DNA of 64,000 nucleotides from Paenibacillus_G elgii_A (GCA_042219835.1 JBHJMN010000033.1:1-64000), one strand, 5' to 3'; numbered from the stretch's first letter, positions 8,832-17,435 are shown. Notes: generated by a model from the letters alone, not told the origin. A program made the numbers and translations.

Positions 8832-10657
8832 GCCGGCGGATGAAGAGGGAAAAAGCGTACGGGATACGCACTCCTCACAGACAGAGCTTCTTCGTCTTTC
8901 TGCTGGCTGCCGCCGTGCTTCTGTTCGGCTGGGGCGGCCGCAGTACGCTTGCTGAAGCGGCCGTACCCGACTCGCTGATGCCGCTCGTCGGCGGAGCGCT
9001 GGTTCATGCGGGCGAGCACAAGTGGCAGGAAACGGCTGCGGAGCTGGAGAAGTTCGAGGCGGAATGGCGCGAGCTGAACGCCCCCTCCGGCGAAGCGGCG
9101 AATAGCGTCGCGTCGGCCTTGGCCGAAGCGAAGAAGGCGGTGACCGATGCCGCTTCCAAGCCCGATGAGGCCTACCAGGCCGTGTCCAAGCTGACCAAGG
9201 CGGTCGGCCGGTTCGCGGGGGCCGGAGCGAAAAAGGAGTCGAAAGCGGACGGGAAACAGGCGGCTGGCGGGCTGCTTCCCATCCTGCGGCAAACGCAAGC
9301 GGATATCCAGAATAGCGACTGGGACAAAGCCCGGAGCCGCTACAAGCAGTTCGACAGCCAGTGGTCCAAGAGCGAGGCGGCCATCCGGTCGGATCCGTCC
9401 GGCGTGTACGGACAGATCGAGACGAAGCTAAGCCTGATCCGGATCGCGCTGCAAGCGGAGCCGCCGAAGGCGGAAGCGGCCAACAAGGGCGTTCGTGAAT
9501 TGATCCAGCTGATCGACGATTACGTCAGCGGCAAGCTCCGGGAGGACGCCGCCGCTTCCGGCCAGCAATCGCTATCCGACGCGCTGGCGATTTTGCAAAA
9601 AACCGCGGACGCCATCAGTGCGGGCCGCAACGCGGAAGCGGGCGATCAGCTTCAGGCCTTTATCCAGATCTGGCCTTCCGTGGAAGGAGAGGTCCGTACG
9701 AGAGCTCCGGACACGTATGACCGGATCGAACGGGAGATGACGGAAGCGGCCAGCCGGCTGCTGTCCACCCCCCCGCAGCCGGAGGAAGCGGGCCGCATCG
9801 TCTTGAAGATGCAGACGGAGCTTCAGCCGTTCACGGCGCAAACGAGCTATTCGGCTTGGGATGCCGCGATTATTTTGCTGCGCGAAGGGCTTTAAGCGCT
9901 GCTCGTGCTGGCTGCGCTGCTCGCCTTTTTGCGCCGGACCGGCAACGCCTCCAAGCAAGGATGGGTATGGAGCGGCGGAGCGGCAGGGCTGCTTGCCAGC
10001 GGCGGCTTGGCCGTCGTGCTCACTTTCACGATTGCCAATGTGGCTTCCGGGAGCACTCGCGAGCTGTTGGAGGGCGTCATGGGCCTTGTATCCGTGTTCC
10101 TGATGCTAACCGTAGGCGCATGGCTTCACCGCAAATCCCATGTCGATACGTGGAATCGGTATATTAATAATCAGGTCGGCGTGGCTTTGGCCAGCGGCAA
10201 CCTGTGGTCGCTTTTCCTAGTTGCGGCGCTTTCGATTTTGCGGGAGGGCGCGGAGACGGCCATCTTCTATATCGGCATGGCTTCCTCCATCGATCCGGCG
10301 CAGCTTGCGCTGGGCATCGGCTCGGCCGCCGTGCTGCTGTTCCTGTTCGGCTTCGTCATCGTCCGGGGTAGCGTCCTGCTGCCGCTCCGCCCGTTTTTTC
10401 TGGGAGCCACGGTATTGATCTATTACCTGGTCCTCAAATTTTTGGGCCAGAGCATTCACGCCCTGCAAATTGCGGGACAGATTCCTGCGCATGTGCCGGG
10501 CTATCTTCCTTTCTGGAATTGGCTCGGCGTCTACCCGACTTGGGAAACGTTCGTTCCGCAAGTGCTCGTGCTTCTTTTTATCGTGTTCCAATGGACCCGT
10601 CAAGAGCGGAAAATGCGAGGAAACGTTCAAAAAAATAACGAAACTTTTGTCTCGTAG
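8828..10657 (+). pseudogene. EfeU/FTR1 iron permease interrupted by one in-frame stop
   Basis: One frame runs from ATG 8828 to 10657 and is broken only by TAA at 9893-9895. The first part (355 codons) has a signal peptide and the long extracellular helical domain typical of Bacillus-type EfeU. It ends ILLREGL, stop, and the same frame goes on ALLVLAALLAFLRR, the normal FTR1 sequence. In the family this motif is REGLE, so one base change (GAA to TAA) removes the second Glu of the first iron-binding REXXE. The second REXXE (LREGAE) and all later helices are intact. A GTG at 9905 could restart translation, but would lack the first motif. The read-through length would be 609 residues. Recent inactivation, a sequencing error or suppression cannot be told apart here. 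Confidence 0.85.
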
Positions 10658-10671
10658 CCGGTTGGAAAAAA

Positions 10672-10701
10672 GCAGGAGTTTGGACGCAGAATGTCGAATT
10701 C
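10672..10701 (+). promoter_or_regulatory. Sigma-H-like promoter with overlapping Spo0A box
   Basis: GCAGGAGTT (10672-10680), a 12-base spacer and GTCGAATTC (10693-10701) fit the sigma-H pattern RnAGGAwWW-N11-12-RnnGAATww with two deviations. TGTCGAA, the Spo0A-box core, is at 10692-10698 and overlaps the -10 element. Confidence 0.5.
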
Positions 10702-10770
10702 GTCATAGGAAACGGGGGCACATCACTGCAGAGTAGCGATCAGCTTCGCCCCTGCCGGAGGAGGATGGCA

Positions 10771-11070
10771 ATGAAATATGCGATTTGCCAAACAGTCAAA
10801 ATTGTAGACATGAACGAAGAAATTATGGCTGAGGTGCTGTTCGACCACGGAGAGCACGAGGCGCCGGCCTTATCGATCGGCTGCTCCGTCGTTTCGTACC
10901 AGCTTGGGTTAAAAGAGTTCGAAGTGGTTTATGACAAGCGTGAAGGCAAGGAGGAGCGGTTCAAGGTCATCGACATCGAGTTTGACTTGCTCAAGCAGCC
11001 TGCGATCACCCGCGTCTTTCTGGAGCCTGTTACGCTGATCGTCGGCCAGCACGATATCGGCCAAATGTAA
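10771..11070 (+). CDS. Small protein of unknown function
   Basis: 99 residues from ATG 10771, chosen over ATG 10765 because GGAGGAGG ends too close to the earlier one. The protein is soluble and acidic, with alternating hydrophobic strands (KFEVVYDKREGKEERFKVIDIEFD) suggesting a small beta-rich fold. There is no signal peptide or Cys. I do not recognise the family. Two things stand out: the sigma-H-like promoter with Spo0A box about 70 bases upstream, and the strong terminator behind, which make it a single-gene unit. The promoter hints at expression at the onset of stationary phase or sporulation. Confidence 0.7.
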   Translation: MKYAICQTVKIVDMNEEIMAEVLFDHGEHEAPALSIGCSVVSYQLGLKEFEVVYDKREGKEERFKVIDIEFDLLKQPAITRVFLEPVTLIVGQHDIGQM

Positions 11071-11099
11071 TGCCGTATCCATCATCCGCATAACGTAAG

Positions 11100-11142
11100 A
11101 AGTCCTGCTGACAAAGCCGAATTCGGCGAGAAGGCAGGACTT
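11100..11142 (+). terminator. Terminator
   Basis: Perfect 9-base arms AAGTCCTGC / GCAGGACTT, then ATTTTGTT. Confidence 0.8.
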
Positions 11143-11200
11143 ATTTTGTTCATTTGGCAGTGGGGAAAAAATACTATATCATGAAAGAGAGGTGAAGTTG

Positions 11201-11572
11201 ATGAACAGAACGTTTGTGGCTCTTGGCGGCATTTGCGCATTTCTGTCGGTAGCGCTCGGAGCATTCGGCGCACATGCGTTGAAAGGAAAGCTCACAGCGG
11301 ATATGCTGGCTAATTTCCAGACCGGCGTCCAGTACCAGATGATGCATTCGCTCGGGCTGATCGCCATTGGACTTGCTGCCTCCCTGCTTCCGGCCAGCGG
11401 ACATGTACGCCGGGCCGGCTGGTCGATGTTTGTCGGGATCGTTGTATTTTCCGGCAGTTTGTATGTTCTAAGTATAACGGGAATAAAGCAGCTGGGCGCG
11501 ATTACGCCTATCGGCGGGGTGGCCTTTTTGTTCGGTTGGCTGTCCTTGGTCCTGGCCCTTCGGGCAAAATAA
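11201..11572 (+). CDS. DUF423 small membrane protein
   Basis: 123 residues and four predicted membrane helices. The first carries the family's ALGGICAFLSVALGAFGAHALK pattern, and ITPIGGVAFLFGWLSLVLAL closes the protein. The family (B. subtilis YwdK type) has no established function. ATG 11201 is preferred to GTG 11192 because AGAGAGGTG would overlap the earlier start. The gene is monocistronic between two terminators. Confidence 0.85.
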   Translation: MNRTFVALGGICAFLSVALGAFGAHALKGKLTADMLANFQTGVQYQMMHSLGLIAIGLAASLLPASGHVRRAGWSMFVGIVVFSGSLYVLSITGIKQLGAITPIGGVAFLFGWLSLVLALRAK

Positions 11573-11593
11573 GTCCTAAGCCTCTTTCTCCAC

Positions 11594-11624
11594 ATTCGGC
11601 AGGTTCTCATGCCGAATTTTTTTA
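11594..11624 (+). terminator. Terminator after DUF423 gene
   Basis: Perfect arms ATTCGGCA / TGCCGAAT, with an 8-base loop and T-run. Confidence 0.9.
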
Positions 11625-11653
11625 TGCCTACCCTTCTGGAACAACTCGCTTTT

Positions 11654-11695
11654 TTTGTCGAATTAGCAGGAAAAATACAGCTGTGCGTAGAATTT
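11654..11695 (+). promoter_or_regulatory. Spo0A box plus sigma-H-like promoter before the GGDEF/EAL gene
   Basis: TTTGTCGAA at 11654-11662 matches the Spo0A box (TTTGTCRAA). Four bases later GCAGGAAAA (11666-11674), a 12-base spacer and GTAGAATTT (11687-11695) match the sigma-H pattern RnAGGAwWW-N11-12-RnnGAATww at every defined position. Confidence 0.65.
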
Positions 11696-11759
11696 CTATG
11701 AGCAAGATGTGGGAATGGAATACTCTGACAAACGAGCCTATCCGGGAAAGGAGGCCTGC

Positions 11760-13688
11760 ATGTCTAGGACCGACGGACTAGCAAATGGAACACAACCGCG
11801 CGATGAAAAAAGAACGATGCTGTTCGCATGCGGAGGGACGGCGGTCGGATTCCTTGTCTGCTGGGGGGTCGGAGGGGCTTTTTTATGGGGATTCGGCATC
11901 GCCGTCTTCCTGTTGATGGCTTATTCGTGGAAACGTATTGTTCGGCTGTCCCGGGCTGTGTCCGAATCGGACGCCAGAAGCCGTACGGCGGAGAAACGGC
12001 TTCGCAGGGCGGACAGCCAATTGAACGCGTTGTTCCATCACCATCCGAACGCCGTAGGGCTGATCGATCCAGGGGGATGTTTTCTGCACTGGAATCCGGC
12101 TGCGGAACGCACGTTCGGATACCGGGAGGAAGAGCTAAGAGGGAAGCATTTGCGCACCCTGTTTCCGGAAGAGTTGTCCGGCAGGATCAACAACTTTTTC
12201 GTCGAAGCGATGCATGGCTTGCCGCTCTCGTTCAAAACGTCGCTTCTGCATAAAGACGGATACCGCATCGATCTCGATACGACGGTCGTTCCGGTGAAGG
12301 AGCAGGGGATCACGACAGGGGTTCTGATCGTTTGCCAGGACATTACGTCCGCTACGCGGACCGAAGAGCAGATTCGGCATCTCGCCTACTATGACGACAT
12401 GACGGGGCTCCCGAACCGCAGACTGTTCGTGCAGCATTTGAACGCCGCCATGGCGGCCACGTCCCGCCACGAACGAAAGCTGGCCGTCTTGTTCGTCGAT
12501 ATCGACCGTTTCAAGATCGTCAACGATTGCTTCGGGCACGATTACGGAGATATGCTGCTGCTGCAGGTAGCGGAACGGTTTTCCCGCTGCTTGGGCCCGG
12601 ACGATTATCTCGCGCGTACGGAAGGAGACGAGTTTGCGCTTTTCTTCCAAGTGGCTGACCAAGAGGCGGAGCCGGTGGGAACGATCGCGAAGGCGATTTT
12701 CGACGTGCTGGAGGAGCCCTTCGTCCTGGGGCAAAATCTGGTTCACCTGACAGTCAGCATCGGCATATCGCTGCCGTCGCGGGAGGACGAGTCGGCGGAT
12801 TTGCTTATGAAATGCGCGGATATGGCACTGACCCGGGCCAAGGAAAAAGGCAAAAACAACTATCAACTGTTTAACAGCGAGATGAAATCTGTATCATTGA
12901 AACGCTTAACTCTGGAAAGCGAGCTTCGCCGGGCTTTGGCCAAGAACGAACTGCTGCTGCATTACCAGCCGCAGATGGATATTGCGACCGGACGCATTGT
13001 CGGGTACGAGGCGCTTGTCCGGTGGCAGCATCCGGAGCGCGGGCTGGTTGCGCCGGGGGAGTTCATTCCGTTCGCGGAAGAAAGCGGTCTGATCGTACCG
13101 ATCGGCGATTGGGCGCTGAAGGAAGCCTGCCGGCAGAACAAGCAGTGGCAAGATGCCGGGCTTGAGGTCGTGCCGATTTCGGTCAACTTGTCGATCCGGC
13201 AGTTCATGCAGCATCAGCTGTGCGCCGGAATTGGCAGGATACTTCGGGAAACGGGGCTCGATCCCGCCTTGCTGGAGCTTGAGATTACGGAGAGCTGCAC
13301 GATGGATGTCGATTATGCCTGCGATCTGCTGCATGAGCTTAAGAAGCTTGGGGTTAAAATCAGCATTGACGATTTTGGTACCGGCTACAGCTCGTTGTCC
13401 TACTTGAAAAAATTCCCGATCGACAAATTAAAAATCGACCGCTCTTTTGTGCGCGACATTATGACCGATCCCAACGACGCGGCCATCGTCGCTTCGATCA
13501 TCGCCATGACCCGGCATTTGAACATGAAAGTGATCGCAGAAGGCGTCGAAACCGAGGAACAGCTCCGATTTTTGCATGACAATCACTGCCATCTCATTCA
13601 AGGCTTTTATTTGAGCCCGCCCCTTGACGTTCCCGACGCGGAGCGTCTGATGAAGCTTTACTCTAAGCGGGCAGCGGCCGGAGAGTAG
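11760..13688 (+). CDS. PAS-GGDEF-EAL cyclic-di-GMP protein
   Basis: 642 residues from ATG 11760, behind AAAGGAGG. Two membrane helices lie at about 20-60. A PAS sensor follows (PNAVGLIDPGGCFLHWNPAAERTFGY), then GGDEF and EAL domains. The GGDEF signature reads EGDEF (residues 288-292); the Gly-to-Glu change at the first position weakens the case for cyclase activity. The EAL domain is canonical: EAL at 417-419, NLSIRQF, ELEITES, DDFGTGYSSL, KIDRSFV, EGVETEEQ and QGFYLSPP. Phosphodiesterase activity is therefore likely, and the GGDEF part may be regulatory. It is expressed alone, from a promoter that looks sigma-H dependent and Spo0A controlled, tying c-di-GMP to the sporulation transition (inference). 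Confidence 0.9.
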   Translation: MSRTDGLANGTQPRDEKRTMLFACGGTAVGFLVCWGVGGAFLWGFGIAVFLLMAYSWKRIVRLSRAVSESDARSRTAEKRLRRADSQLNALFHHHPNAVGLIDPGGCFLHWNPAAERTFGYREEELRGKHLRTLFPEELSGRINNFFVEAMHGLPLSFKTSLLHKDGYRIDLDTTVVPVKEQGITTGVLIVCQDITSATRTEEQIRHLAYYDDMTGLPNRRLFVQHLNAAMAATSRHERKLAVLFVDIDRFKIVNDCFGHDYGDMLLLQVAERFSRCLGPDDYLARTEGDEFALFFQVADQEAEPVGTIAKAIFDVLEEPFVLGQNLVHLTVSIGISLPSREDESADLLMKCADMALTRAKEKGKNNYQLFNSEMKSVSLKRLTLESELRRALAKNELLLHYQPQMDIATGRIVGYEALVRWQHPERGLVAPGEFIPFAEESGLIVPIGDWALKEACRQNKQWQDAGLEVVPISVNLSIRQFMQHQLCAGIGRILRETGLDPALLELEITESCTMDVDYACDLLHELKKLGVKISIDDFGTGYSSLSYLKKFPIDKLKIDRSFVRDIMTDPNDAAIVASIIAMTRHLNMKVIAEGVETEEQLRFLHDNHCHLIQGFYLSPPLDVPDAERLMKLYSKRAAAGE

Positions 13689-13704
13689 ATTCACTCTGTT
13701 CATT

Positions 13705-13728
13705 AAAAAAGGCCCGCTTCAGCGGGCC
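13705..13728 (-). terminator. Terminator of the leftward YolD-like gene
   Basis: Perfect arms GGCCCGCT / AGCGGGCC overlap the stop codon. The T-run follows on the minus strand only. Confidence 0.85.
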
Positions 13729-14261
13729 TGAAAATCGTCAATTTCGTTAATTTTAAGCAGGTACACTTTTTTCTCGTCGACATGATAAACTGTGAGGTTT
13801 CCGCTGGCCGGGTCCGTATTGATAATACGGCATGGCATGCTGAGCTTGACCCCTTTTTCTTTCACGATGGACAAACGTACAAGCGTATTGCTTTGTTGAA
13901 ATACATTCATTTCCTCCCAGATCTGCTTGAATGGATCGACTTCCGGGCGTTTTGGCTCCGCAGTCTTGGTCTCTTTAACGTGTGAAGCGGCTGGGGCTTT
14001 CGGGGCGATTTCCGCAGGAGCGGTGTTCGACTGGCTTTTCGTCAGTTCGGCAGAAGGGTCGATTTTTTTGAGAATGGCTTCTTTCAGCGAGGCCTCGATC
14101 GTTTTACCTAATTCTACCCCTTGCTTGATTTGATAATCGGTTACAAATTCCGAATTGAGCTGATGCAGCAGCTTCTCCAAGGCTCGCCCGTTGGTATCTT
14201 CCTCAATCATGATGTCTACATTGAACAAAAACTTTCGTTTTTGCGGTTTGTTGGCTTCCAC
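13719..14261 (-). CDS. Uncharacterised protein, YolD-like C-terminal domain
   Basis: 180 residues from GTG 14261, preferred because GAGGAGGAG lies 6 bases upstream; ATG 14291 has no ribosome site. Three parts are visible. A basic N-terminal region with FLFNVDIMIEEDTNGRALEKLLHQL suggests an alpha/beta fold. A Pro/Ala/Lys linker spans about 80-115. The C-terminal barrel-like region (FQQSNTLVRLSIVKEKGVKLSMPCRIINTD, VYLLKINEIDDF) resembles the small beta-barrel of YolD-like and YqzG-type proteins, in which strands around a turn end in an xIxDIxDI motif. No enzyme motif is present. The gene is on the opposite strand to its neighbours, with its own terminator. The family assignment is weak. Confidence 0.6.
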   Translation of the reverse strand: MEANKPQKRKFLFNVDIMIEEDTNGRALEKLLHQLNSEFVTDYQIKQGVELGKTIEASLKEAILKKIDPSAELTKSQSNTAPAEIAPKAPAASHVKETKTAEPKRPEVDPFKQIWEEMNVFQQSNTLVRLSIVKEKGVKLSMPCRIINTDPASGNLTVYHVDEKKVYLLKINEIDDFQAR

Positions 14262-14665
14262 AGGCGGCTCCTCCTCATTTGATGCTTGCATAATCTTTAC
14301 TATATCATTTTTTGCTATAGGAAAATAGAAGTAAACAGACTGGAATTATTATTTTCTAAACTGTTCGTACGCGATGGAAATAACTTGAAGGTCGAAAACG
14401 ACGAATGGTATGAATTTGGCTTGCTGCCGCTGCGGTATGTTGGAACTAGGTTCAGGATAAAAATGGTAGGCCTTACTAACTAAACATGATGCGAGGATAC
14501 TACATCTAAAGGAGTTAGTCAAATTTTTTGCACTCTTCAGTAATTATGGATGGATTTGCAATTGTATGGTAAATTGTCTGAGTAGTGGAAAGCGCTGGAC
14601 TATATAGAACTGCTATTTAGTCGCTGCCCGATCATTTGAGGGACTATACGAATTGGAGTTGATCG

Positions 14666-14854
14666 TACAATGAGTTCTCCACCGAAAGAGTCGTTCTTGC
14701 AGATAACAAAAAATTGTACTTAAATGTAGGATTCAAGTCTGTAAGTAATGAGTGCAGATGGCTAAAAATAGACGATGAAAATCAAACAACTTACGGAATT
14801 GGACATGAAAAAATTAATGAACTTATGATTAAAGAAGTGGGCAATATAAAATAG
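14666..14854 (+). pseudogene. Remnant of an AT-rich gene of unknown function
   Basis: The frame YNEFSTERVVLADNKKLYL, then NVGFKSVSNECRWLKIDDE, ends in IKEVGNIK and a stop at 14852-14854. It is protein-like, but no start codon or ribosome site precedes it, and a stop lies four codons upstream. It is probably the 3' end of a broken gene. The family was not recognised. Confidence 0.35.
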
Positions 14855-15019
14855 GAAAATGGCAGTATAGATTTTTTAGGATACCTTTATTAAGCTAAAA
14901 TGTGCTTTAGTTGAATAACTACCGTTGCATAAAGGCCCTGAGTTTTTTAGGAAAGAATCACGTCATTAAGTTCATAGTACATAATGCGCGATGCTTCCAA
15001 TATATGCTATTTTTTGTAA

Positions 15020-15135
15020 AAAGTTGCTGAATTCATAATAAAGTCGTTTAATTTAAGAATTAAGTTGTTTAAAATTGGCTAGATCGTTGAACAAACGGGC
15101 AGAATAGTTGAACGAAATCTGGAACAAATTGAATA
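15020..15135 (+). repeat. Six degenerate direct repeats of about 20-21 bases
   Basis: Short cores of the type GTTGAA/GTTTAA recur with starts near 15026, 15046, 15067, 15086, 15107 and 15128, an average spacing of 20-21 bases. The phasing close to two helical turns could bend DNA or present stacked protein sites. It ends just before the lipoprotein gene. Confidence 0.35.
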
Positions 15136-15166
15136 AATTAAACGTTATTATATTATGAGGGGGAGT

Positions 15167-15574
15167 ATGTTGATGAAGATAATTATTTCGTTTTTAATCA
15201 CTTTATTGATGCTTACGGGATGTAATCAATCGAAAGTAATCAATTCTGAAAATTCAATAACTGAGTCTATTCATAATCCGACAGCACAGGAAATTATCGC
15301 TCAAAATCCGAATGCAGACATTTTTCAATACAAAGGAGTTATTTACGACAATGCAAGTAATATTGAATGGGTACAACAAGAAAAGTTAACAGTTGGAGAG
15401 AAGGTTGGAATGATTACAAAGCAATATAAAGATGGTCTTAATTTTGAAGACGAAATGGCGACGAAACTTCCTGTCGAAGTAGAAATTTTTGAGCCGATTA
15501 AGAAAAATGGACCAGTTTTAATAGTCAAATTAAATGGTAAGGAAATTAGATATTTGGGATTAATCGAGGGTTGA
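15167..15574 (+). CDS. Small lipoprotein of unknown function
   Basis: 135 residues from ATG 15167, behind GAGGGGG; ATG 15155 overlaps that ribosome site and ATG 15173 is a close alternative. The signal peptide ends LLMLTGC, a lipobox. The mature part starts with an Asn/Ser-rich linker and then NPNADIFQYKGVIYDNASNIEWVQQ, a short pattern seen in uncharacterised Bacillus and Paenibacillus lipoproteins. It probably sits on the outer membrane face. AT-rich codon use sets it apart from the core genes. A terminator-like hairpin lies about 120 bases downstream. No function can be assigned. Confidence 0.75.
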   Translation: MLMKIIISFLITLLMLTGCNQSKVINSENSITESIHNPTAQEIIAQNPNADIFQYKGVIYDNASNIEWVQQEKLTVGEKVGMITKQYKDGLNFEDEMATKLPVEVEIFEPIKKNGPVLIVKLNGKEIRYLGLIEG

Positions 15575-16121
15575 ATCTTTGCATGGCGTTCCGTTAACGG
15601 GAGACGATAATTCAATGCGTTTTTAAACAACTTTATTATCGGACAAAAAAACGAGACAAGGAAATTGGATTGATCTTATTTTGTTGATCAAGGAGCGCTT
15701 ATAAGGTGCTTCTTTTTTTCGTTAGAAAAAGGGATACGGTTAAATACCGCTCCCATTTACTTTGACATTGAGACACGACGAATCTAAATTGGAATAGATC
15801 TCTAAAGTGAAAATTTCAGTTTACAAATATGTGATATTATGTATGTTTTTCAATAACTCCACCGTAGTCAATGACTTCATTTTGTTGGTATACAGTTACG
15901 GGGATAGCAAAGAACATAGCGTTATCGAAATCAGCAGGGGAAACGAGTGGTTGATTATATTTGAACATGGATGGATTCTCCAGAAAATATTTGTGTTCTT
16001 TGCGGTCACACCTTTAAATTATGATGAGGGGATACTTATCCCATCATCAATGAGAAAGTTAAAAAGTTTCCCTGCGGGTTGGGAAGTCTAAATAAAGAGG
16101 TATATATTTAGGGAGGCTAAT
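15575..16121. other. Intergenic, AT-rich, no supported gene
   Basis: Contains a terminator at 15692-15719 and a weak open frame at 15807-16091 without a ribosome site, discussed among the rejected items. Nothing else could be supported. Confidence 0.5.
15692..15719 (+). terminator. Terminator
   Basis: Stem GGAGCGC / GTGCTTC (two G-T pairs) with a 7-base loop and T7. A second small hairpin, TTGATC / GATCAA, precedes it. Confidence 0.65.
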
Positions 16122-16532
16122 ATGGACGAAAAGCAAAAGGTTCAAGCAGTTGTGAATAAGAAACAATTAGCTTCGATTATGAACAACACGAAATGGGGGC
16201 AGTTTCAAAAATCTGTTATTGACACATTGCCATTTACGCCTGCATACCAAGTTAAGTATGTATTAGAAGATGCTCCTTATCCAGAAAATTTTGAAGAAGA
16301 CGTATGGTATTGGGCAGATTGGGAGCAAGGGATACATCCATTTTATTCCGTTGAATGGTTACGGGTTAGACCAAGATATGTAAAAAATAGGGGTAGACTT
16401 ATTGAACCTGAAATAATTGATATTACCGGTGAGTTCATAGAGATGTTACAAAAACTAAAAATTCCGTTTGTTAAAGAAAATAGTACAATTTGCATTTATG
16501 GATATGTAAAAAGTACAGAAATATTCAATTGA
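16122..16532 (+). CDS. DUF6678-like protein
   Basis: 136 residues, ATG 16122 behind TTAGGGAGG. Features are NNTKWGQFQKSVIDTLPFTPAYQVKYVL, then DVWYWADWEQGIHPFYSVEWLRVRPRY and a C-terminal ICIYGYVKST. This order of NTKW, PFYxxEWLRVRPRY and IYGY fits my memory of the DUF6678 family, which has no known function and often appears in accessory regions, possibly as an immunity protein (inference). It has no signal or membrane segment. Codon use is AT-rich like its neighbours. No partner toxin is seen in the window. Confidence 0.65.
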   Translation: MDEKQKVQAVVNKKQLASIMNNTKWGQFQKSVIDTLPFTPAYQVKYVLEDAPYPENFEEDVWYWADWEQGIHPFYSVEWLRVRPRYVKNRGRLIEPEIIDITGEFIEMLQKLKIPFVKENSTICIYGYVKSTEIFN

Positions 16533-16926
16533 TCCGTATTTCAACAATAAATTTAGCAGAGCAAAAAATCAAGGACGCTTTGACGTTCATGTTCGGGGCG
16601 CTGCTTACTTACCTTAAAAAGAAATAGACCGCCCTTGTGACGAGGGATGCGGTCTATTATTCGCTGACACAGTTATCTTGGAAACCAACCGCCCTTAAAA
16701 GCGGCTATTGTGTATGGGAGAGTAGATGTTACCAGCATCTGCGTTTTTTAATATACGCTTAATTGTACCTAACCATTCTTGCCTTACAAATTGCTGTCTT
16801 ACATTAATAGTACCCTATAGTTTTTATATTGACAATATGGAAAATTGGCTGAATTCCTTTTTGGCAAAGATACATTTCTGGCGGAAATATATTTGATGTG
16901 ATTAGACAAGAAGACTGTTCTTCTCC
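16533..16926. other. Intergenic, AT-rich, with a hairpin and a short coding remnant
   Basis: A frame ending at TAG 16625-16627 gives INLAEQKIKDALTFMFGALL and then TYLKKK. It has no start and looks like the last residues of a membrane or helical protein. The stop codon lies inside a strong hairpin. A second, smaller hairpin (CCGC..CTT / AAG..CGG) follows near 16690. No intact gene. Confidence 0.45.
16623..16658. terminator. Strong hairpin at the end of a gene remnant
   Basis: Perfect 10-base arms AATAGACCGC / GCGGTCTATT with an inner CCCT / AGGG pairing. There is no long T-run on either strand, so it may be a remnant terminator or another structured element. Confidence 0.5.
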
Positions 16927-17274
16927 TTAATCCCAATGTTGACTCATAGTACGCTTCCTTGTGGATATCATATTTTTGAGTCTATCCAAAGTAATTTCGT
17001 AATACTTACCCTCACTGATGTATGGCTTATCACCGATTAACTCGTAAATAGAATAATCGATATTGAGTTGAGTAAATTCTTGCATCATGACTATCAATCT
17101 TTCAGGAAATTCAGGATCATGTGTATCATCAAATAATTCTTTTACAAAGACAGGAGTATTTGTTCCAACTTTTGTTAAGATTGAGTTCAGACTTATATCT
17201 ACACATCTACGAACAGCAGAAACTAATCTCGTTTTATTATCACCGAAGTTCCTAATGATTAATGCAATAGCCAT
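16927..17274 (-). CDS. Uncharacterised AT-rich protein
   Basis: 115 residues on the minus strand; ATG 17274 has AGAGGTG eight bases upstream. The sequence is soluble, mostly helical and mixed-charge (MAIALIIRNFGDNKTRLVSA at the start, RLKNMISTRKRTMSQHW at the end). No motif, signal or membrane segment is recognised. It points the opposite way to its neighbours inside the accessory patch. Real by ribosome site and codon pattern; function unknown. Confidence 0.6.
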   Translation of the reverse strand: MAIALIIRNFGDNKTRLVSAVRRCVDISLNSILTKVGTNTPVFVKELFDDTHDPEFPERLIVMMQEFTQLNIDYSIYELIGDKPYISEGKYYEITLDRLKNMISTRKRTMSQHWD

Positions 17275-17435
17275 GTTTCACCTCTAAGAAGAATCTGGTA
17301 TATAAACATTTTACCAAAGATTCAGAGCTCGTTGCATGTTTTTAAAAACATGATCCGCGTACTGTCGAAAACTGTTATATTATGGTATCATCAATTTGCG
17401 GTAGTCAGGGAGATTAGGAAAAGGAATGAGTTAAT

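Larger units (their letters stand above)
14292..15166. other. AT-rich intergenic stretch with gene remnants
   Basis: About 870 bases without an intact gene and clearly AT-richer than the core. It holds a short open frame at 14286-14483 without a ribosome site, a start-less coding remnant at 14666-14854, and a run of about 20-base degenerate repeats at 15020-15135. It marks the left edge of the accessory patch that reaches to about 18.1 kb. Confidence 0.5.

Noticed and set aside
14286..14483. A 65-codon frame at the left edge of the AT-rich patch
   Set aside because: No ribosome site, and it starts within the leader of the leftward YolD-like gene.
15807..16091. A 94-codon AT-rich frame starting GTG
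   Set aside because: No ribosome site and no clear pattern, although its middle (NDFILLVYSYGDSKEHSVIE) is somewhat protein-like; at best a remnant.
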